Source of the DNA: Periconia sp. R9002
Taxonomy: Eukaryota > Ascomycota > Dothideomycetes > Pleosporales > Periconiaceae
NCBI GenBank assembly: GCA_023627715.1
Contig: JAMAHW010000067.1
Coordinates: forward strand, 62,001-126,000
DNA length: 64,000 bases
Reading direction: 5' to 3'
Position 1 is the stretch's first letter; each line of letters begins with the position of its first letter. A program made the translations under genes and the position numbers. The notes below the pieces were generated by a model. It searched no databases. It worked only from the letters and a program-made list of their open reading frames with translations, and had not been told where the DNA came from. Below, in pieces: positions 1-10,827 of the stretch.

Positions 1-2400
1 AATCCTCAAATTCGAGCTTTATAGATTCATTAGTAATTTCAGGTTTATAGGTTCCTCGTGTAACATTCGCGAATGCGAAGTAGATATGTGTATCTAGACT
101 ATAGAGAATCAAGTCAGTGCGGCTCTTAAAAGTAGATACTTAGAGTAGAAGCCTTATTTCTACACAACAAGACATTTTAAGAATATAGATACGTACATTC
201 AGAAGGAATTAAAGTGACGCGCATATTCAGGCACTTTCAGTTAAAGTTCCATAATTTATAATACGCAACCTTAATCTTTTTCTCTAGCGCGTTACCTTTA
301 ATAATGTCTCTACCGCAGTTACTAACGCCTTAGTCACTAGTATTAGTCTCAGAGACTAATTTAAGCACCCACGATTAAAGAAGATATAACTTACATTCGT
401 TCTTTCCTAGGGCAGAAGTTCCAGGGGCCCCAGTTTCCGACTTACTAACGACGCAGAAATTATTAGACAGACCACAGTGACCCCAGATGTTACAACATAC
501 ATTCAATAGGCAGGGATTCAGCATGCTTATATTCGTTCCCGAAGGCGGTTTTACAGTATCTAGTTTCTATAATCCTTTAGTAAAATTCGAGCTACGATCT
601 AAAGCTCTCTTACCGTTAGGCCACACTCCGCGTTCTATCAAGTGTTTGTCAGTTTTAGGGATTCATGACCGATATCATTTTAAGAGATGGTATATACGGG
701 AACGATTGCGGGTATAGGTAGAGTGCCTTTGCTAACGCACATCAGGAAATCGGGGTAGAAAACCTCCAATTTACAGCCATTCCAGCCCCATGTATCACAG
801 TTGAAATCCAAAAGATCAGTAACATTAAGATCGCGAGCAACGGCAATCTTAGAGCAGCTATCATCCTTCTTCGTAAGATATGTCGCATAGTTACCGTCGG
901 CGTTAGGCTTAGGCTTTAAGTCAGGATACTTACCATCCGTGCAGCAAACCTACTACCCCTTAAGGAGATTATTGCAGAAATTCGTGCCCCTATTATTAGC
1001 CTTCTTAAAGTCATTTAAACTGATACCGCATTTAGTAGGTAGTGTAGTACAGTTATCCCCTAACACGACCTCTCTCGTCTTGCATGTGCCATCACTATTT
1101 CCAGGTAGAAGAGTGTTAGGTAATGTGCCACTCCCACAGCAAACTACTTCATCTTTAACGAGAGTGTTATAAAGATTATCGCGATTATACTTTTCAAGGT
1201 TAGATAGACTAATACCGCACCGGCTGGCAACGGCGGAGCAGCCATCACCTAACTACACTTTAGCTATTTTGCAATCAGCTCTAACAGAAAGGTAAGCCCT
1301 CCTCCCCAAATTTATAAGGGAATTACTCAGACGTTGCGATATAGAATTAGTGTTGTTGCCAGGCATCTCGTCGAGCAGACTTAGAGTACAAATAGTAACT
1401 TGCATCTAAGGCTCACTAGTATTAGCCCTAGTAGGTATACACTCCCTACTTAACCAAATATTAATAGCTTTTTGTACGAATGGCAAGTTTTTTACAGTAG
1501 TCGCAACTATTCCAATATTATAGTTAGCCCTACGACCTTTAGCTCTACAGAGCTGCACGATAGTCGTTTTTAAAATCATGTTAGCTTGTACATATTTGAG
1601 GAACTTCCCTAATACATCTGAAGTCAGACCGTGCTAGTAAACCTCAGTCCCGGCGAAGAGACTGATAGCTAGCGATTAGGAGTACGCAAACTCCATAGAA
1701 TTATAGTTGCAAGATGGTATCTAGAGTGCGAAATAATTCGCTATCTAACGCCCAGCGGACAACAGGTGATTATTTAAAAATTCACTGTCGCTTACCGTTA
1801 GCTGATGTAAATAAACCAAAGCATTCGTCAACACTTAGTTGGCTATCGTGCAGAGAGAGGCCTTTTCTTCTTTAGTAATAAATGCCAGTTTAATAGTAGA
1901 TTCGTAGTTGGCAGTACAAGCCTGGGTGATTACTTTACCCTCTATATCGGCTTCGGCGTTCTAGACAACCATATCGATAAGCATAGTCTTATTACAGACT
2001 GCCAGTCTCTCAGCATCTAAATACAAAAACCAATCTACTCTAGAAAAGGTGTCGTTAGTTTTGCTGCATGATATAAGGCATCACTTACAGGCATTACTGT
2101 TCTCTCGTTAGGCTGCTGCTAGCCACTCCTCAAAGTCGTCACTTCCATCTGCTCAGAGGGATAACCCAGCATTTAAACTTAAAGATCTGGCAAGTGGTGT
2201 TAGAGTGCGTATATACAGCCATCCACGAATTTAGCCTGGTATAACCTCAACAACCCCATAAATCATTACTTACACTGCACTTCCCAGGAGCAAAACATAG
2301 GGAAGAAAGCGGTACAGCAAGACCTTTATAGTGAAATGCTTTAACCCAAAAGACATAATAAAGACAGAGAAGAGCGCCTTTAGAAAAATGCAGATAGAGA
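1..2400 (-). pseudogene. Decayed subgroup-C chitinase (LysM / ChtBD1 / GH18), 3' end off the window
   Basis: Reading the minus strand downwards, one interrupted protein can be followed. A conserved N-terminal region lies at about 2080-1500. Three LysM-like units follow near 1260-1180, 1085-985 and 910-760, each with a GD(G/N)C or DDSC core. A chitin-binding type-1 domain lies near 545-430, shown by Cys pairs and SxTGAPGTSA. The start of a GH18 barrel (reading like AYYxLWNFN) runs into the left edge. This order is that of fungal killer-toxin-like subgroup-C chitinases. Many in-frame stops interrupt it; TAG at 1636-1634 and TAA at 1678-1676 sit where Gln is expected (CAG/CAA to TAG/TAA), a RIP-type change. 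The true start is unclear, somewhere between 2170 and 2400. It cannot make a functional enzyme. Confidence 0.85.
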
Positions 2401-3179
2401 TAGTAGAGTTTGACTAGGTTTTCCTACGATAGCCCTTTTAATCTGCTTAAAGAGATGGGCGAAGTCTTTTAAGCAAGTACCAAACTACCAAAATAGATAC
2501 CTCTTACCATATATTTCTCAATATCCACTATAAGCAGTTACACGCATTGGTAACTACGTTGTAGCTAGTGCACAGGAGCTGCAAGGCCAACGAAGGGCAG
2601 GGTTCGTATACCTAGTTGTATTAATAGACAACAATTTTCCCTGTAGTCCGCGCTCAATCTATCTACCTTCCAATCCTCCTCGGTCGAAACTATAGAGATT
2701 ATTTCTATGTCTCTTAGAATAGCATACAGTAAGTAATAAAGTTATAGGATAATTGTTTATAGCATAGCGCGGCACAGTACCGGAATTCGCCCTACAGCAC
2801 AGTTCAACCTAGGTGGAACCTGTCATATAGCACAGCACTAGAATCTAGAACGCAAGTATTAAAAACCCGAATTAAATCCTAGAATATTTTTAGGGCCTAA
2901 ATTTACAGGGTGCGAGAGTTATCTAAACGTAGGGGCGCTTTTCGTTTATTATAGATAACGCACAATACAGTGTTTCTAAGATAAGTTCGTCCTAGATCAA
3001 TGTTTTCAGGTGACCTAGTCGCAACAGTTATGTGTTGTGGATTCCTCAACATTTCCAACTCTCGATTACTCCCCTATTCTTGCCAAGATTTGCCAACTGT
3101 TTTACCTCGCTCCTTTATAGGCAGCCTCTGTCCTTCGCTCAATCATCATTATCCCCTTATCTTGAGAATAATTATTATG
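2401..3179. other. AT-rich stretch without a recognised gene
   Basis: This lies between the decayed chitinase and the decayed secreted-protein gene. It is dense in TA dinucleotides and stop codons in all frames. I see no protein family, RNA gene or clear repeat. It may hold the former shared promoter of the two divergent genes. Confidence 0.5.
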
Positions 3180-3720
3180 CTGCTACAACTATCTATCTCA
3201 CTTTTATACCTCTCTACAACTGTGTTGGCTGGAGGGTACCAGGGTTGTCTTAAGCGCGTACATTTGTTTCAGGCATACAAGATAGACAGTCTGGTGGACC
3301 CTAGGGATCGAATAATTGGATTTAAATGCATAGATTAGGACGATGGCAATAGGAACTGCAGAAACAGTTAGTTGATAGCGTGTTTTGCACTCAAGTTTGA
3401 CTCAGGTATCAAACACTATTTAATAACGTATACTAAACATAGGATAGATGACTACCGAGCATGTGCAGGCTCTTGACCTAGTGGACGTTGCAGTTACGCC
3501 GAACTCATGGATTTTATAAGGGGGGCCCGTGAGCGAACACTATAGACAGATGCGAATCATACTGTCTATAAGGACAATAGCCGACTCAACGAAGTAGAAA
3601 CAGCAAAAAAATATTATCAGAAATATCAAGAGCGGGGCCGTTTCATAAACTTTCCAGCTAAGTACGCACAACTCGCAAATAACACTTTTTTCGTATTTAC
3701 TGCATATACAACTATTTCAT
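3178..3720 (+). pseudogene. Decayed small secreted protein
   Basis: From the ATG near 3178 a signal-peptide-like start (MLLQLSISLLYLS..VLAGG) leads into a Cys-containing protein. The same frame remains readable for about 180 codons despite TAG/TGA codons near 3337, 3376, 3474 and 3545. The continuity of sensible sequence across these stops (for example DDGNRNC, then ETAKKYYQKYQERG) shows one ancestral gene. Tags at 3337 and 3376 sit where Trp would fit. I believe it belongs to a family of conserved fungal secreted proteins of unknown function that begin GGYQGCLERV after the signal peptide, but that link is from memory. The region to about 3930 may hold its decayed C-terminal part. Confidence 0.6.
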
Positions 3721-4580
3721 AAGTGTTATCTATCACAGAACCACCTAGATTGTAACAGCGACGTTACTATAGAGAGTTGTTTCAGTATATCTAACGGCTA
3801 GACAGCAAAGCCATGAAGGGGAACGTATAGGAATAGAATGACTACATTATGAAACTTAGGGATCGGGTAAGTGCACTTATCATAGCAGAAAATCTGAGAT
3901 ACCACACTAACTAAAGTACCTATAGGTCAACTTTATTTATTAGAAGAAGAACCATTTGGCTCCCAAAGGTGTTTTTAAAGAATTTAACCGCGTACGCAAC
4001 GATATCAATAAGGCACGTGCTAGTAATCATGGCGACCACCTTATTAAAGCAGCTCGAGAGAGGATAAGAATGCCCGTCTACATAAAGAGCTTGGGCAACA
4101 ATCCCGCAACCAACGAGCAATAGAGAACTATAGACTAGGCGGAGACAGCAAATAAAGGAAGAGCTACCGGGTTTAATACTACAGCTAAAATTCGAATATT
4201 TCTCAACGGTTTTTACCGTAACCCTACCCCTACTGCTGATAACAACGCGGCCGCACGTCATTTTCAGGTATTTAGGTCATACAAATACACTAATAATCGT
4301 GCGGTGAGTTGTGGAGGAAGAGGCATGCAGAAGGTCTAAGTATAAGATGTTTCTTCGCTGTTGTGTAAGTTGATATATAAGAGGTCAAAAGCGGTCAGGT
4401 TTAAGGGTTAGGTCATAGGATGGTCGGATTCTTTAAGAGATATTTAAATTAGAACTTTCTAGTCATGTTTCGTAACCCAGATATATGTTTTGCGTCTCTT
4501 AATAGTATGCGATGATTACATTTTAGTCTTTAACGAGGCAGAAGCACATATCTTATTCGCACATTACCCACTATTCGCCA
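3721..4580. other. AT-rich stretch with one unassigned minus-strand ORF
   Basis: Positions 3720-3930 may be the decayed end of the preceding secreted-protein gene. On the minus strand 4261-3920 there is an open frame of 113 codons with hydrophobic Cys-containing segments that resembles nothing I recognise. Given the decay on both sides it may be chance. Nothing else is visible. Confidence 0.35.
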
Positions 4581-5300
4581 CTACGTGCCATACATATCCG
4601 CAATTGTATCAAGCCCCGTATTCCCTCTGAACACTCTATCGCTGTCATCTAGGTCGATGAAAAAGACGTTATCCTCGCCGCACAGCCAATAGTGATATTC
4701 CAAGGCATTCACCCATGCCGCCAAACCGTCCGCACATACAATATGTATCTCTTTGACATTAACGAACAATTTTACATCCTCCACCTCAAAATAAAAGAAG
4801 ATCTCGTCACTTTCCTCACAAGTGAACTTCAATCAACGAATAAGATAGGCAATTAACTAAAAGCACTAGAAAGGAAACTCTCCGATATTAATTATGTCGA
4901 TTTCAGTGTTCACCCAAACATATCTGATCTTCAACATCAGTATTAGTGTGATTAGGACATCATCCCGATATTAAGTTCTTACCGTAGACCCTTACTTGGG
5001 AGTAAAACATCAGAACAGAAGGACATTTAGTACAGTCCTAAGTAACGTGCTTCGCGACAGACCTAGAGGATTACCAACACCAGTGTAGGCGACGTGAAGA
5101 ACAGCCGGCGGTAGTAGCGAGGGTCTCGGCGCTTCCATTCAAGTTTTACAGTACGAGGCTCGACTGTAAACTCCCATATCTTAGCCCTCAGCTCGTAAGG
5201 CAGCCGAGGAAATAGGTGAAAAGTTACTATGCCACCGACTGGGTTTCGAACCGTAATAGCAAATGCAGGAAGGGAAGGAATTGAATTTACGCTCGATTCG
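4581..5300 (-). pseudogene. Decayed 2EXR-domain protein
   Basis: Minus strand from about 5300 reads into FHLFPRLPYELRAKIWEFT at 5225-5170, the signature opening of the fungal 2EXR domain (LFPxLPxELRxxIW). Further down, the last 83 codons (4832-4581) are open and contain a block (EIHIVCADGLAAWVNALE) typical of the C-terminal half of these proteins. Between them the frame is broken by stops (one directly after LVLVIL, near 5070) and by shifts. Intact relatives are usually around 300 residues; this remnant covers about 240 codons. 2EXR proteins have no known biochemical role and often occur in large lineage-specific families. Confidence 0.65.
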
Positions 5301-6061
5301 AGTTACCAATCAATTTGTTGTGCCACAATGGCATTAGATCGGTGGATGTTACAGTATGGTCTTGTGCACGATGCACTGACTCTGTGAGGGTATGGTTGAG
5401 CGTCATGAGTCCGGCCAATGCACGGACCCACGCTAGGCATCCATCACCTACCATAATCCATCTCCTGACAGACTCCCATAAATCGCCCCAATAGATAGCC
5501 TGGGCCTCCACACACACACATGCTACATCCGTCACGGTGTGACAGCGAAGGGCAAATCTCACTTTTCGATTTGATGACAGCTGAAAATGTAGATCAGGAG
5601 ATGCGGACATGTATTGCGACGGCGTAACTATAGATGATTGTTATCTCACGGTAAGCAGCACTGTAGCGGCGTAAAGCAAATTTTCAGTTCTCACCTTCCA
5701 ATTTGATCATTACTAAAACTGTGAGACAGCGAAGCTAGAATTAAACTTTTCAATCTGATCAAAGCACTAGCTGAAGGTGTAAGTCAGGAGATGAGGCTGT
5801 AATAAAGCAACGGCGTAGTTACTTTGAAAGGTAAACAGCGAGACTCGCTACCGTACAGTAACAGGGTTCTGTGTTATGCGAGGTGGCGAGGTATGCTACT
5901 ATGATTTAGATGGACAGAGGTGGAAAAAGACTACTCAATTGGTATGCCATATGTTGGTCCTCTTTTCTGTTAACACAGATCCCAAGTCTACTTTCATCTC
6001 CTTTGTGCGATACACATCCATACTTGCCACCGCGCTCGTCTCGATCTTGCCGTCTTTCACA
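5301..6061. other. Intergenic stretch with a duplicated 120-bp segment
   Basis: It contains a minus-strand open frame at 5610-5287 (107 codons) that resembles no family I know, and the imperfect direct repeat described separately. The last part is the 5' flank of the LysM-WSC gene. Confidence 0.4.
5538..5839. repeat. Imperfect direct repeat, two copies of about 120 bp
   Basis: Copy 1 (5538-5658) and copy 2 (5720-5839) both begin TGTGA..CAGCGAAG, both carry CTTTTC(G/A)AT(T/C)TGAT near one third, (A)GTCAGGAGATG(C/A)GG-like in the middle, GCGACGGCGTA or GCAACGGCGTA, and end GGTAA(G/A)CAGC. The copies differ by many transitions, as expected for a duplication that went through RIP. Confidence 0.7.
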
Positions 6062-6775
6062 ATGAAAAAATATTTGCTGCTTCCCTTCGTTTTGCTCGCG
6101 CAACAAGTCTTCTCAACTGGCTATCCATCGTACCAGACGGACCCAGAAACTGTAAAAGACTGCATCGAATGGTACGACAACGACCTGGGCGCATCTTGCG
6201 ATACCGTGCGCACGTATTTCGGCATCACGCTCGAAGAGTTCAAGATATGGAATCCTTCTATCGGCCTCGATTGCACACCATGGTATGAATGGGTCTCATA
6301 TTGCATCCTGTCCGAGACGAAGTTCAACGCCACAAAACCGACGACAACTTCTTCCTCCTCCACAGTATCATCTACGACGACAACTGCCGCTACATTAGCA
6401 CCTTCCCCAACCGCGTAGACGGATTTGGGCTGCTACGTTGAAGATCCCAAGTTTCCGATCCTCGAACAGAATATAAACCCAAACAGAGATGCGACATTAA
6501 CTATTCCCAAATGCAAACAGAGCTGTTACCGACGCGCATTCGAATTTGCAGGCGTGCAGAACGGAAATCAGTGCTAGTGTAGCGGCTATGTTAAAGGCAC
6601 CTGGGCAAACAACCAAACAAGTTGCGACACACCTTACACTGGCGACAAGAATACTTTCTATAGTAGTCATAGATTTCTTAACGTCTTCAGAGCAGAGCAG
6701 AATAAAGTTCCCTCTACCATTTCTACTAGTAGTGTAGCAACAATGACTACAGTAGTATCGACCTCGGGTGTGTAG
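6062..6775 (+). pseudogene. LysM-WSC secreted protein disrupted by nonsense codons
   Basis: ATG at 6062 opens a signal peptide (MKKYLLLPFVLLAQQVFS), then one LysM domain (about residues 35-85; CIEWYDNDLGASCDTVR, ending in WxxxVSYC), then a Ser/Thr-rich linker. TAG at 6416-6418 ends this frame after 118 codons. The same frame then continues as a clear WSC carbohydrate-binding domain (GCYVEDP near 6429, later NGNQC-stop-CSGYVKG), interrupted by TAG at 6575-6577 where family members have the Trp of CWC. A last Ser/Thr-rich piece ends at TAG 6773-6775. Both internal stops fit CAG or TGG to TAG. The 118-residue 5' part alone could still make a secreted single-LysM protein, which would bind chitin fragments outside the cell if expressed. 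Confidence 0.75.
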
Positions 6776-7855
6776 ATAAGGGAGGAGGCAATGCCGTGAC
6801 CTACACAATGTACGTGTGTATACACCTAGGTAGGACTTTTAGGTTTTTAAGCCAGATCTTTTAATCGAAAGTTGGCGTTCCCAGGGAGCAGTTTTTGGCT
6901 ACTATTTGCTTATTTACATAATGTATACAAAGAGCAAGTTATACTACAGTAATCATTCCCCCGTCAATAACCTTTGTCTATAGCAATTACTTTGCACAAT
7001 ACTAAATCCTTTAAAAATGCAAAAAAGTTGCTTACAGTCCTAGAATAAGCTTTTATTCAATAGAAACTTACGGATAGATGCAGGAAGTCTAGGTAATTAG
7101 CCGTCAGTTCAATTCTGGGATAACACTCATCTATTCATACTTAAGAGGTCAAAGACTCGCTAGAATCTTGCAAAGTCACTTAATATAAAGTAGTCTAGAA
7201 TTACTTAGCAATATTACGATTCCGTCAAGCCTAATCCTGCGGGTCAATATTATCCCTCCCCATATTTCAGGCAAGCAGCTAATCTTACAGCGTTATCAAG
7301 CTATAGTACATCCTCATTTGTGTATAATAATGTAGCCGAGGCTAAACCCTACCACATAACTAAGTACCACAATGCAAGGGAGGATTCTTGACCCATGCTG
7401 CTAGTTGAAGGCGTAAGCCATCAAATTATAGCACTTCTCGCCTAAAATACTATCCTTAATATGATTCGTAGAAAATAGGGGCGATAAGTTGGAAAAGCGT
7501 AACCAACAACTACTAGTTTACGGCGCAGGGCCGAAGCGATTTTAATCAAGCCTCACAAATGTGCATTTAATATCAGGTCTTTCAATGCACCAATAAATTA
7601 CGGTAAGCCCTAGGGCATAATAATCGTCTAATGTAAGATCTTGTTCTGTCAATTTAATCCGACGATTAATTCAGGAATACGAGTAATTGTGGCACAGTGG
7701 TTGTATTTCACAAAGCTAGCTTGAGTACTACAAGGAAAGTGTATAAATTACCTTACCATTTGAATTCCTGCCAACTTATATATACGTAGAAAATATTTCG
7801 TTTCGTCTTACTAATATCCATAATTAAACCAATAAATTCATAATCATAGTGTCTT
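6776..7855. other. AT-rich stretch without a recognised gene
   Basis: Stop-dense in all frames with very high TA content. No domain, RNA gene or clear repeat recognised. It is probably decayed intergenic or transposon-derived DNA. Confidence 0.45.
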
Positions 7856-9139
7856 TATCTCTCGCATTCAGTGTGCTGATCAGTGTCAGTACTCTCAAAG
7901 CTACTCTAGCAATACCTTACCTTGTGGCACGTGATGGACCCTCTCCGTCATTTTCATACGATCCCAATACGACGAAACTCTGTACTTAGTGGATAGACTT
8001 AAGTTCAGAATACTCTTGCCAAGCTTTAGTCACGGACAACTTTATCACGCTAGAACAGTTTCGTCACTAGGTAAGGAAAAAGTCCCTCGAATTTGATACT
8101 CAACAGAAACTAACTAAAAACCAGAACCCGTCCATCACATCTAACTATAAGGGTCTTGTAGTAGGAAAATCTTATTACGTTGAGGCCTATAATAATCCTC
8201 CCCCACCGACCTCCTCTACAACCTCGATTTCGTCCACATCAGTGACTTCGTCAACAGCCAAACCAACTACACCAAGTACAATGATTACTCCTTCTTCTAC
8301 TATCCAGACACCATCACAAACCACCTTAGCGCCAACTACAACAAAGCCTACAAATGGCATTGAGACTCCCTTTCCACTCCAACCCAGCATTATTACCAAC
8401 TGCGATGCATTCTACTTTATCAAAATAGACGAAAGCTGTAATAGCATAGCTACAGCCAACGGAATCTCAACCGCACAGTTTATTACATAGAACCCAAGTA
8501 CTGGTTCAAATTATACTAGGCTATAGGCAGAAGCGTACGCTTATGTGTCTATTATCAGCCATACCCCCACCTCTGCAGTGCCCACAACCACCAAGCCTAG
8601 GAATAGCATCGCAACTCCGAGTCCAATCCAAACGGGTATAGTTAACAATTGTGATAGCTTCTATAAAGTAGTAGACAGAGACAGTTGTGCAAAAATCGCT
8701 ATAGCTAAAGGAATCACCTCAGCTCAAATTATATCGTGGAATCCTGCTCTTAGATCCAATTATGGAAGCCTTTGGCTCGATACTGTAAGTTTTCCCCATT
8801 TATACTCTAGAAATACCCCAAGCGTAATCTATACGTAATTATCAGTAAAAGCCTAACTATCCACATTAGTATATCTGTATCTCCACCATTAGCCACACCC
8901 CTACGACACCCACTCCTACCCAGCCTGGCAATAGTGTGTCTACCCCCACGCCGTACCAAACTAGTATAACAAATAGCTGCAAGTCGTTTCACTTTATCAT
9001 AGATGGTGACAATTACGAAAGTATATCAAGTCAGTATCGAATTTCTCTAAATGACTTTGTTAAGTGGAACCCGGCAGTTAGAGGTACGGGGTGCAAAGGT
9101 TTATGGCGAGATACGTATACTTATATCGCAGTGCTTTGA
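7856..9139 (+). pseudogene. Decayed four-LysM secreted protein
   Basis: One frame runs from an apparent signal peptide (LSLAFSVLISVSTL at 7862-7906) through four LysM units: about 7975-8070, 8390-8530, 8640-8784, and, after an intron at 8785-8869 (GTAAGT..CCTAACT..TTAG), 8957-9130. Thr/Ser/Pro-rich linkers separate them. The expected start codon reads ATA (7856-7858). TAG stops lie at 7987, 8068, 8488 and 8524, mostly where the domain has Trp (as in WNP). These changes fit G-to-A in TpG, the RIP signature. Intact relatives are secreted LysM effectors that bind chitin oligomers. The intron is still recognisable, so decay is recent or mainly by point mutation. Confidence 0.8.
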
Positions 9140-10154
9140 GGCCATCTCTTAGAGACATAGATAGCAACAGACATAACGTGAAAACCCTTAAGACATTCGC
9201 ACTTGGCGCTTAACTTTACGGTCTACCACTATAAGATAAAAAATCTAAAGACTATTTTTTAATTAAATAAACTGCATTTTTAGCTATAATATCTGTGTTG
9301 AAATATAATTAATAATCTAGCAAGGAATTGCACTAAGAAAATAATTCTATTAGTAAGAATATAAATATAGGTTTAAAAAACAAAATAATAGTACTTAGAA
9401 AATAAATAAGGCACTATATATTCTGTTTAGTCTAGTATAGATAGGGTAAAGAAGAGATAACTATATTTTAACCTATAGTAAAATACTATATTACTCAACT
9501 TTTACAATCCTGTTTGCGATCAATGTGGGTGTCTTGACGAACGCGCGGCGGGCAGAGCTATTCGCGGCCAGTGCAGGGTAAGCTATATGAACTTCATATG
9601 TAGAATATGGAATGACTTTTGCATTGCAGATATGCAGCCGTGCTAGTTGTTTTCGTAAGCGGGAACTTAGGAGGTAATGATAGAGGTAGCAATCAATGAT
9701 GGGTACCAGTTAAGATTTAACAAATTACTACCTAAACAACGTAGTTACTTCCAACCAGAGTTATTAGATTGCATTTCCAGGGTCTCAATGCAGATAATCG
9801 AAGACACTAATGTGATATCTAAGCAACTCATTAAAATCAATATAGAGAAGTGCGATATCGGTTGTCCGACGATTACAGATCACTATTCATAATAGCTAAG
9901 GGTAGCAAAACAAGAGTATTAGATCCAAAACAAACCTTCCCGAGCTTACCCATGCACTTTCGATCCAGTGCAGCGATATCGATGCTGGTGAACCACTTCA
10001 CATATTCGAAATCACCAGCCTTGTCCGAAGTTAACTAACGGAACTGTATCGTCAATAAGTTTGGGCCTGAAGTAGCTATTTTCGATTTCATGGGCTCTCT
10101 ATCAGTTGCAGTTGCGGTTTTGTGTGAGCGAGTTGCAAAAATTAGGTTATTAAC
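9140..10154. other. Extremely AT-rich stretch without a recognised gene
   Basis: Positions 9235-9510 are almost only A and T with many poly-A/T runs. Beyond it, open frames at 9677-9892 and 9850-10038 have no recognisable family. No tRNA or rRNA is seen. Confidence 0.5.
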
Positions 10155-10287
10155 TACTGTGGTTTCCAGCGTAAGTACGTCAAATCTGAGCAAGGGTTTG
10201 AATCTCCTTGCAACAGATCACCTTCTAGCTCGAGAGTCCTTTGCCACTTCTTGAACCCTAACACTACTTACGCTGAAATCCACAGTA
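10155..10287. mobile_element. Possible MITE-like element with 23-bp inverted repeats
   Basis: A 23-base arm at 10155-10177 (TACTGTGGTTTCCAGCGTAA..) is matched in reverse complement at 10265-10287 with two mismatches. The 87-base interior has no coding capacity. Size and structure resemble a small non-autonomous DNA transposon or a solo hairpin repeat. I cannot see a convincing target-site duplication, so the call is tentative. Confidence 0.4.
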
Positions 10288-10352
10288 AGACTCAAATGCT
10301 ATCACTACTTGGAAGAAGAAACACTGACGCACCATCCACCCATCCCTCCCCA

Positions 10353-10381
10353 CCCCTAAACCCCCAAACCCCCAAACCCCC
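10353..10381 (-). repeat. C-rich tract able to form a G-quadruplex on the minus strand
   Basis: Four runs of C lie at 10353-10356, 10361-10365, 10369-10373 and 10377-10381, separated by TAAA or AAA. The minus strand therefore reads G5-TTT-G5-TTT-G5-TTTA-G4, a canonical quadruplex pattern, inside an otherwise AT-rich region. The flanking 10330-10350 is also C-rich. Confidence 0.7.
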
Positions 10382-10788
10382 ACAAATCAACAAAAAACCT
10401 ACAAAAAACATATTACCAACAACCACCACACACTACAAAAGTGTTGCTCGTACCACCTACAACACACACTAACCATAACCAACCCTAGCGCCTAGCCCTA
10501 AATCCTGAAACAATCATTTAACAAAAATAGCATCAACTCCTAAAACTCGGGGAATTAGTTGGATTCATTTCCTTTTCTGAGACATTTTTGCCTAAAACAG
10601 TAATTTTATAACAGACATTAAAGAACGTTCTATTTCTATTAATGTTTGTGGTGATAGACCCCTAACAACGAACACTGAGATTGATAGACAGAGACATAAA
10701 GGACAGAAATTGTATTGGTATGTAGTATGACGGAAACTCAATGCATGCATATGTACCTAATGTGAAGAAGAAAACAAACATCCCGTGC

Positions 10789-10827
10789 AGCGGTCCTGTT
10801 TGTTGACAGTCAACAAACGGGGCCGCT
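10789..10827. repeat. 39-bp near-perfect palindrome
   Basis: Arms 10789-10807 (AGCGGTCCTGTTTGTTGAC) and 10809-10827 are inverse complements with two mismatches and a single central base. Both mismatches are C/T transitions that remain G:U pairs in RNA. It lies at the border between the decayed AT-rich block and the gene-rich DNA. It could be a hairpin or a remnant of a palindromic repeat. Confidence 0.7.

Noticed and set aside
3920..4261. 113-codon minus-strand frame in the decayed block
   Set aside because: It has no recognisable family and sits in RIP-affected DNA, so it is mentioned only as an unassigned frame, not as a gene.
10190..10215. GGTTTGAATCTCC-like segment reminiscent of a tRNA T-arm
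   Set aside because: No matching acceptor, D or anticodon arms could be folded around it. No convincing tRNA was found anywhere in the window.
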